From positions 47,257 through 61,920 of the forward strand of contig MU647718.1 in assembly GCA_026770585.1 (NCBI GenBank): DNA of 14,664 nt, in the 5' to 3' direction. The notes under the pieces were generated by a model, which had not been told where the DNA came from, made no database searches, and saw only the letters and a program-made list of their open reading frames with translations. A program made the translations under genes and the position numbers. Every line of letters begins with the position of its first letter. Position 1 is the first letter of the stretch. Shown piece by piece: positions 1-8,305 of this stretch. The DNA comes from Baffinella frigidus (taxonomy: Eukaryota; Cryptophyceae; Cryptomonadales; Baffinellaceae).

Positions 1-140
1 TTAGGGTTTAGGGTTTAGGGTTTAGGGTTTAGGGTTAGGGGCTTGCCTTGTCCTGGTCCCGCAAGCGAATCCGCTTCCCATGATCCCCCTTTTTAGGGTT
101 TAGGGTTCATTGTTTAGGGTTTAGGGTTTAGGGGTTCGGG
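1..140. repeat. Interstitial telomere-type TTTAGGG blocks
   Basis: Positions 1-40 are tandem TTTAGGG. A second block at 92-137 mixes perfect and variant units. The G-rich strand reads 5' to 3' from the left edge, opposite to a left chromosome end, so these are internal arrays. They lie in what would be intron or distal sequence of the minus-strand gene. Confidence 0.85.
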
Positions 141-234
141 TTTCTGGGAAGAGGGTTGAGGTTTTTCCGAAAGCCAGAGTCTAGCTCCGGAAAAGGTTCA
201 ACAACCTCTCGTCCCCAGGTTTAGCAAAGAGAAC

Positions 235-385
235 CACGAACCCTCACGATTTGACCACATCGTCGATTGTAGCTTTTAGATTTACCCTTGAGTTACCCTT
301 GCAGAGACCCCGGATCTGGGGTCTCGGCGAGGGGTAAATCTCAAGTCTAAAATCGATGATGCGGTCCAACCGTGAGGGTTGGTGG
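235..385. mobile_element. Inverted-repeat element (MITE-like)
   Basis: Ends are CCACGAACCCTCACG and CGTGAGGGTTGGTGG, with complementarity continuing inward through the ATCGTCGAT and TAAATCT motifs. A perfect inner hairpin (GAGACCCC, GGGGTCTC) sits at the centre. No coding capacity and no clear target duplication. Confidence 0.65.
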
Positions 386-407
386 AAAGCGGAAGCGTTC
401 GAGAAGC

Positions 408-533
408 TCACTAGGGTTAGCTGACTATTCTCAAGTTGACATGCTGGGTTTGCGGTAAAAAATCGTTAACGTTGAGGCAGAAAAGAGCCCAGTCCCACCA
501 AAATGGTGAGCCCGCATAGACTGAGACAGTGTA
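408..533 (+). mobile_element. CTAGCTCTG-family MITE, diverged copy
   Basis: Carries the family core GACTATTCTCAAGTTGACAT with GGGTTTGCGGTA, then AAATGGTGAGCCC and a diverged end ATAGACTGAGACAGTGTAG. The left terminus is degraded. It lies in the presumed first intron of the minus-strand gene. Confidence 0.65.
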
Positions 534-567
534 GGAAGGGGAGGAATTGAGAGGGCGAGCGGGGAAC

Positions 568-687
568 CATGATGTCGTCGGAGAAGAGCATGAGGACCAA
601 CCGCGCCACCTCCTGCTTCACGTTCTCGAACGTCGCGTCCTTCCAGTGATCGGTGTATGTCTCCGACAGCGGCTGGTAGTCCCCCAT
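568..687 (-). CDS. First coding exon of a divergent gene, product not recognised
   Basis: Reading the - strand from an ATG at 687, 40 codons stay open: MGDYQPLSETYTDHWKDATF, then ENVKQEVARLVLMLFSDDIM, ending ATG|GTTCCC as a possible donor. Codons strongly favour G or C at the third position, as in the TOP6A exons, and the composition (acidic, aromatic, amphipathic EVARLVLMLF helix) looks like real protein. Beyond the donor lie a MITE and repeats, which fits an intron running left. Later exons are not in the window and I do not recognise the family. The other frames here are shadows. Confidence 0.55.
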
Positions 688-1047
688 CGTCTCCGCCCCG
701 CCCCCACGCCTCCCCCGAGCTCACCTATTTAGTGCCGCAGGCCGCCCCGGCGTTTCTGAAGCCCACAGCGGAGAGATTGACGATGCGAGACCCACATTTT
801 GCGCGCCCACGGCGAGGGGGGGGTCACTTGGCGGTTATTGCCGGAGCGTCAGAGGCATGGCCTTTATTTTTTTGCTCAAGAAGACGAACCCATCGTCCCG
901 CGCCCACGTCCGTTGCGAAAATGGATCAGGTTGTGAGTCTCTCGACTCCCTCACTGGTTGGCTTAAGTTGTTGACATTTGGAGTCCTGTGGGCTCGAGGC
1001 TCACAACCTGGTCGATTTTTCGCCTAGACGGGAAGGGGAAGCGAACG
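688..1047. promoter_or_regulatory. Probable bidirectional promoter and 5' leaders
   Basis: The 360 bases between the two divergent start codons hold no convincing coding exon. They contain a T-rich patch (864-874), GC-rich blocks and the hairpin at 915-1023, but no clear TATA box. The assignment rests on the head-to-head starts; transcription start sites cannot be read from the sequence. Confidence 0.45.
915..1023. repeat. Long-arm inverted repeat just upstream of the TOP6A start
   Basis: Left arm 915-945 (GCGAAAATGGATCAGGTTGT onward) pairs with 993-1023 (ending ACCTGGTCGATTTTTCGC) with few mismatches, around a 47-nt loop. The arm ends 24 nt before the ATG, so it would lie in the 5' leader or at the promoter edge. 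It could be a small MITE or a leader hairpin. Confidence 0.65.
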
Positions 1048-1128
1048 ATGTCTGCCGGAAAGAAGCGCGCGGCGCCGGAGGCGCCGTTCATGGGAACCCC
1101 TGCGGAGATCGAGGAATGCCTGAAGAAG
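1048..1128 (+). CDS. TOP6A: TOP6A exon 1 (start codon)
   Basis: Encodes residues 1-27, beginning [14 protein letters not shown] and ending ECLKK. The ATG at 1048 is the first ATG in this frame. The basic start resembles the lysine-rich N-terminus of plant TOP6A and could serve nuclear import (inference). Donor AAG|GTATCC, phase 0. This is the least conserved part of the family, so the start is less certain than the core exons. Confidence 0.75.
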
Positions 1129-4100
1129 GTATCCCACCCATGTCATGCCACCCCCCGCCCCGCTCACGCCCCTTCCCAGCCCCTGAGGGAGGGGCTTCAC
1201 CATGCATCTCCCGCCATATGGCACTCGACGATACCGGTGGAGTGCGGGGAAGTTGGCCTGGGCGTACGGCATGGGGTGTGAATATGGGTGGTAGTTGCAC
1301 TGCGTAGAGGTGCTGTTGTGGAGTCTCAGCCGCTGGTTGGAGCGATTGGCGTCGATCCTCGGCATCTATCGCGCAAACTTACTTTCTGAGGACAATCACT
1401 CCGAGGGGTGACGGACAGCTGAGGGCCCTCGCGGCGGGCAGGTGCGCCTTCTGGCGGTGGAGCTGAAAAAGGAATCTGAGAAGGCCAAGACGCCAGCAGA
1501 GCTCGGCTACACCAACCTGTTCGAGGTCACGGATCAGGACAACAAAACGGTGAAATCCCCTCTCCGTGGCGAGTCGCCGGGCAAACCTTGCCGAGGGAGA
1601 GGCTGGTCAACCACCCTCGCCCCCCCCCCCGCCCGCAAAACTCAACTCGCGTTCCCACTGGGGCACCTGCCCGGTCACCGGAGGACAGGAAGCGCGTGGA
1701 ACGCCGTTCCTCTCGTTCGCAGCAGCCTCGAGGAACCGGAGGCGCGCGGCTGGTGATCGGGAGGGGCGCATTGCAGGTGCAAGCCAACATTGAGAAGGTC
1801 GCGGCGGAGGCCATCCTGTCGATCCTCGACGGCAACGGCCTCCAGGTCCACCCTCTAGCTCTGCCTCTCAGCCGGGTTCACCGACTATTCTCAAGTTGAC
1901 ACGCTAGGTTTGCGGTACAAACCCGTCGACTTTGGAGCGGAAAGGAGCCCGGGGGAAGCAAATTGGTGAGCCGAAATAGACTGGGGCAGAGCTAGCTCCT
2001 CGACGGCGACGGCCTCCAGGGGCACACCTCCCCTTGCTCCACCCCTCGACCACAATCCCAGGAATCGGGGACTGCGGCCACCTCACACATTTGCACCACA
2101 GATCGGCCACTTTTGGTGGGGAACCAGTGATTCCGTGGGCAGATTGCCGTTTGGCAGGTATAGGAAATCCGATCGCGGTTGGATGATAATTCCATTTACC
2201 CCTTCCGCATATCCGCATATCTCCCCTTGCTTCTTGCCTCGACGGATTGTGGTCGGGAAACTGAACCAGTCGGACTAATTGGCGCTAACCAACAAGTAAG
2301 GCGGCCTAATTAAACAGTTCCCTATGTACTTCGCCCCTTTGCAGTATCCGCTGACATTTTGTGGCTTCAGAAGAGTGCAACCAGTCGAGGAGAAGAAAAA
2401 TGTCAGTTCTGACCTTGTGTGGCTTGGAGAAACGCGCGCTGACATTTTGTGGCAGTACCCCCGCTGACATTTTTGGGGGTGTGGGCGGCACAGCACACGC
2501 TGACAATTCGTGGGGTGTGGGGATCAGTAGCCGCGCTGGCTCTCTGTGTTTGTCGTGGGGGGGCGGCAGCACCGTGCGCTGACCTTTTGTGGCGGTGCCC
2601 GCGCTGACATTCTCGCGTCCGGGGGACGCTGCCGCAGAAAGGCGGGGACGCCAACTCCCAGTTCGTCCCGGAGCTCGACCACGCTGACATTCTGTGGGTC
2701 GTGGGGGGGGGGGGCAGCACCGTGCGCTGACATGCTGTGGCGGTGTCCGCGCTCACGTTTTGTATGTGCTGGGCCGGGCAGCGCACGCTGACAGTTTGTG
2801 GTGTGTGGGGGGAACAGTACACGCTGGCGCAGAAGGGCGGGGGCGCCAACACGCAGTTCGTCCCGGAACTGGACCGCAACTACCTGGAGTTCAAGAGCAT
2901 GAAACGCCAGTTCGCCGACTCATCCCAGGTCCCCACACCCTCTCTACTACCCGGGAGGGCTATCGTGTAGATGCCTCAAATAACGCACTCCTCTGGTCCA
3001 GCCATCTATTGTCTAAAATGTCATTTTTTCCTTTCAATTCTCTCCAAAAGTGGATGATAGTGGTACGAATTTTTAAGATATGCTGGGGCGTTTTAAAAGG
3101 AATAAACCTCCCGCGTAGTATGCCTCAAAGGCTGATTTGGTCTCACCGATTTGGTGAGCCCGGGCTGTTTTCCGCGCCAAAGTTGACGGGTTTGTACCGC
3201 GAACCTGGGGTGTCAACTTAAGCATCGCCAGCTTCCTGGAGGTCAAGAGCATGAAACGCCAGTTCGCTGACTCATCCCAGGTCCCCACACCCTCTTTTTC
3301 TCGCCAAAGTTGACGGGTTTGTACCGCGAACCCAGCACGGCAACTTAGGAATAGTCTGCCAACCCGCGCGCGTGAGGCCGCGACTAGCTCGAATATACGA
3401 CCATGCGTCTTTCTCTTCTTTGTTGCTCTCGATGCAGGTCCTGGATAGGCCTTTAAGCTTTGAGTTGAGTGATACAATAGTCTATGCGCCTTAAGAGACA
3501 GGCCCGCCTCGGAAACGTGAGCAGCCCCCCCCCCCCCAGCTTTCGGCACTGCAGGGTTGAGAGTAAGACCATGAAACGCAAGTTCGCTGAAACGTCCCAG
3601 GCCCCCATACCCTAGCGCTGTCTCAGTCTATTTTAGTCGTAAAACTCCTGGAAAGTTCGGTAGTTTCTCCTACGGCATTGCCTAGGACCTCCTACCGTAG
3701 GCCAAAATCCTAGGATATTTTGGTCATAGGAGCCCTACGGCCTACGGTAGGTAGGTCCTACCTAAATCTGTAGGGAAACTACCGAACTTTCCAGGAGTTT
3801 CCCTATGAATTTGGTCTCACTGCTTTGGTGAGCCCGGGCTCTTTTTCGCATCAGCGGGTTGGTTGACTATTCTTAAGTCAACATCCTGAGGCTGTGGTAC
3901 AAATCCGTCAACTTCGGGGCGAAAATAGGCCCGGGCCCCCCAAATGAGTGAGACCAAACAGACTGAGGCATAGCTAGAAGGAGTGCGGTGGGCCACCAAG
4001 CGAAGAGAAGGAGGAAGAGGACGACGAAGAGGGGTCGGAATACAGCCCCGCACGCACCCCCGCTGACCCTGGTGTGTTTCCGCGCAGGTGCGGAAGACGA

Positions 4101-6980
4101 CGATGATGACGAAACTGATGCAGCTGGTGCACGAGCTCACCAAGCGCGACAGGGTTTAGGGCCAGAAACAGTTTCAAAGTGGCAAAAGTTGACGGTTTCG
4201 GTACACAAATGTCAATTTCCCCTGGTGTTGCATTATTTTGGGGGGCGAATTCTCTTGCACACTGCGCTTGACCCTTAACCCCTAACGTAGGTGCGGAAGA
4301 CGACGATGATGACGAAGCTGATGCAGCTGGTGCACGAGCTCACCAAGCGCAACATCCACTCCACCAAACGCGACCTCTTCTACGCCGATGTCCGCACCCC
4401 TCAACCCGAAACCCGAAACCCGAAACCCGAAACCCTGAACCCGAAACCCTACACTCTGAACCTTAAACCTGAAACACGAAACCCGAAACACGAAACCCAG
4501 GTTATATCACCCCCGGCCTCGTCCGCCCCCTCAACCTGAAACCCTGAACCCTGAACCCTGAACCCTTCACCTGGAACCCGGATCCCGGAACCCGGAATCC
4601 GGAACCCGGATCCCGGAACCCGGATCCCGGAACCCCCGTCCCCTAGCTCTGCCTCACTCGGGTTGACTGCCAGACCATTCTCAAGTTGACTTGCTGGATG
4701 TGCCGTACACATTAATAGGGTAACGGCCTGAAAATGGGGTAGTTAGGCCTACGACATTGCCTAGGACCTCCTACCGTAGGCCGAGACTTTTTGGTCCTAG
4801 GATCCCTCGGCCTACGGTAGGAGGTCCTAGGCAATGCCGTATGCCTAACTACCCCATTTTCAGGCCGTTGGCCTATGAACATCCGTCAACTGAGGCGCGC
4901 GGAACAACGCGACTTCGCGTGTTTCGCCTCAATTTCATCTCGGACCATACCAGAATCTGTCCTGATCAAAAGGCGTAAGATAGCATCATTAGATGCCTAA
5001 AATAGCATTTACACCCTGACCTTCCGCGTGGGGAGCCTAAGATAGCGGGACAGATTCTGTCTTGGTCCGAAATTAAATTGATGTGTACTGGAGTGGGCGG
5101 GATACGCCTTGACCCTCACCCCTGAACCGCATCAGGTGAAGTTGTTCGAGAAGCAGACCAACTCGGATGCGCTCCTCGAGGAGCTCTCGCTCATGTTCGG
5201 CTGCACGCGCAGCTCCCTCCAGGTCCCCCCCCCAAACCCTCCACCCTCCAAAACCCTCTAAAATTATCTAAAACGAACCGCTAAACCCCTCTTAAAACCT
5301 CTAAAATGTTTTAGAGGGGTTTTACAGGGGTTTAGATTTGGGGTGGGGGTGGAGGGTGAAGGGTTGCAGAGTTTGTGAGAGGGATTCGCGAGGAGCTCTC
5401 GCTCATGTTCGGCTGCACGCGTAGCTCCCTCCAGGTCTGAGGATTCCAGAGGGGTTTTCGAGGGTTCAACGGGGGGTTTCAGGGATGCTAGGGGGGGGGG
5501 TGCGGGTTTTAGCGGGTTTCAGGGGGGGGTAGGAGGGGTTTAGCGGGATTTTGGAGGGTTATAGGAGGGGTGTACAGGGTTATAGGGGGGTTGTAGGAGG
5601 GTTGTAGGAGGGTTGTAGGAGGGTTTTAGCGGGTGTTAAGAGGGTTTGAGGAGGGGTTTAGAGGGGTTTAGAGGGTTGTAGAGGGGTTTAGAGGGGTTGA
5701 GGGGGGTTGTAGAGGGGTTTGGAGGGTTTCTCGAGGAGCTCTCGCTGATGCTCGGCTGCTCGCGTACCTCCCTCCAGGTCTCGACAAGGTTTAGAGGGCT
5801 GTAGATGAATTCTAAGGATTTCAGACTAAAATTTTGAGGTTTTAGGATTTTATGTGGGTTTTAGGAGGGTTGTAGGGGTTCTAACAGGGTTGTAGGAGGG
5901 TTGTAGAGGGGGGTTAGCTATTTTAGACCTCCAGGTCTCCTGCCCCCCGTAGTTCGACGAAGATGCCCTTCCCCTAATTGCCATAGGAGTTTGTTGTCAT
6001 AGCAGTTAATTAGGGCCCCAACTAGACTTAATTAGCGCCCTAACTAAATTTAATTAGGGCTCTAACTAAATTTAATTAGGAATTAAACATGTTGGCGGGT
6101 GGGGGCAGGTGACGGCTTCGGAGAAGGGGCTGGTGGTGGGGCGCATCCAGTTCGACGATGACGCTGTCTCTCCCCGCCCCAGACCCCCATTGTTAATCCC
6201 TGCTCCTCGATCCGTGATCCTCGATCCGTGGATGCGAGATTGAGGGATGAGAGATTTCTGATTTTCGCTGCTTGGTGCTTGATGTAGTTCGGTACTGTCT
6301 CTCCCCGCCCCAGACCCTGATCCTTGCTTGATGCGGGATCGCATCCGGACGAGTATTTATGATAAATACGCACCGGCAACGAATTTTACTACACAAATGC
6401 TTTTATAAATACTAGTATGATCCATCTATGTAGTAAATTTCGTTGCCGGCGCGTATTTATCGTAAATACTCGCCGCGATTAGATCCTTGGTGGTGTTTGG
6501 TGCCTGATGCGGTAGGCGCGACGCTGCCCCCCCCCACCCCACACCCCGACCCTTGACCCTTGCTTCTTGGTCCTTGATCTCTGGATGCAAGATGAGAGAT
6601 GCGGGATGAGATGAGAGGTGCTGTCTCCCCCCGCCCCAGACCCCGATCCGTATTGCTTGATCCGTGATCCTTGATGTGAGGTGCTTGATGCTTAATTTTG
6701 GGGGCTAGTATACGCAAGTATACGTTTACTAGTATACGTATACTAGATACGTATACTAGTATACTAGTATGCTAGTATACGTATGCTAGTATACGTATGC
6801 TAGTATACGTATACTAGTATACGTATACTAGGGATGCGAGATGCCCCGAAACGCCGATGCTTGATGATAGAGAGAGAGAGAGGGAGGGAGGGAGAGAGAG
6901 AGAGAGCGACCGCGCGAAAGAGCGCGAGAGACAGAGGGAGGGAGACAGACAGACAGACAGACAGAGACAGACAGACAGAC

Positions 6981-7017
<37 letters not shown>

Positions 7018-7032
7018 GACAGACAGACAGAG

Positions 7033-7063
<31 letters not shown>

Positions 7064-7076
7064 CAGACAGACAGAC

Positions 7077-7113
<37 letters not shown>

Positions 7114-8270
7114 GACAGACAGACAGAGAGAGAGAGAGAGAGAAACGGCCGCCCCCTAGGACCCTACAGTAGGCCTATGCCCAGGGCCTTACGGTGGTCC
7201 TAGGGGGGGGGGCGGTTTCTTATGAGCGAGGTACCCCTGTACTGGAAGCTTCTACATTACTCTCGAGCCTTAAGTTGAATGATCCAATCGTCCATGAGCC
7301 GTATGACGGACCCGCCTCGGCATTCGCAACACCCTGGAGTTTCCAGGCTGGAAAGTGTCTCACGCGTGAACCCTTTTGGCATCACCTGGAAGGCCCCTCT
7401 CTCCGACACACGCCCGGGAAACCCTCAACCCTTCACCCTGAGCAGGACGTGATTGACTGCACAAAGATGGGGCGGAGTGGCAAGAACATCCCCTCGTACA
7501 TGGATCGCGTCTCCAACATCCGGTCTCCCTCCCCCTATTGTAGAAATCGGCTCCGCGCGGAGTCAAGGTCAGGTCAGGAAATGAGGTCAGGAGATAAAAA
7601 AACGTCGAAAATGATCTTTTATGCTATCTTAGGCATGGGCAAAAATGCCTAAAATAGAATCAACCACCCGTAACATAGCACAAAATCGATTTTTCGTCAA
7701 ACATCGATTTTTTGACGTTCCTGACCTCCTTACCTCACGTTCTAAAAATCCACGCGGAGCCCATTTCTACAACAGCTCTGCCGCATAGTGTATTTGGGCG
7801 AAGCCGTATCGTCAGCGCGGGCTGTTTCCCGCGGCAAAGTTGACGGGTTTGTACCACGCACCCGGGATGTCAACTTGAGAAGAGTCTTGCAGTCGACCCG
7901 AGTGGGGCAGCGCGGCAAGAACAGCCCCTCGTAGAGCCATTCCGGTAGGACTTGTCGCGATTTCGATTTCGGGATTTGAGAAATTCAGACTTCTTTTGTA
8001 CCATGAGATTTGAAACGGTGTGTTTTAAACGTTTTACGCCCTTTAAAACCTTTTTGAAGTCTGAAATTTTGAAATCTCGAAGTCGAAAACGCGACAAGTC
8101 CTACCGGAATAGCTCTACATGGATCGCGTGTCCAACATCCGGTCTCGCGAGACCCCCGTTGGGACGGTAACGAATTCAGGCAGGGTTGGCAGGGTGCTGA
8201 CCGAGAGAGAAAGAGAGGATCCGGGCAGGGAGAGTGAGAGAGGATCCAGGCAGGGAGAGAGAGAGGATCC

Positions 8271-8305
<35 letters not shown>

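Noticed and set aside
1-40. Chromosome end (telomere)
   Set aside because: The G-rich strand points into the window from its left edge, the reverse of a left telomere, the array is short, and gene sequence follows. It is an interstitial block.
2403-2879. 158-codon minus-strand open frame
   Set aside because: It is antisense to the GCTGACATT minisatellite and exon 4; repeated CQR/MSA words are repeat artefacts.
4088-4150. Exon 5 copy as the functional exon
   Set aside because: It breaks off before the catalytic tyrosine and lacks a frame-preserving donor, while 4291-4389 is complete.
6834-7172. Long Arg/Asp/Gln/Thr-rich open frames
   Set aside because: They are translations of a GA/GACA simple repeat with no codon bias, start context or family likeness.
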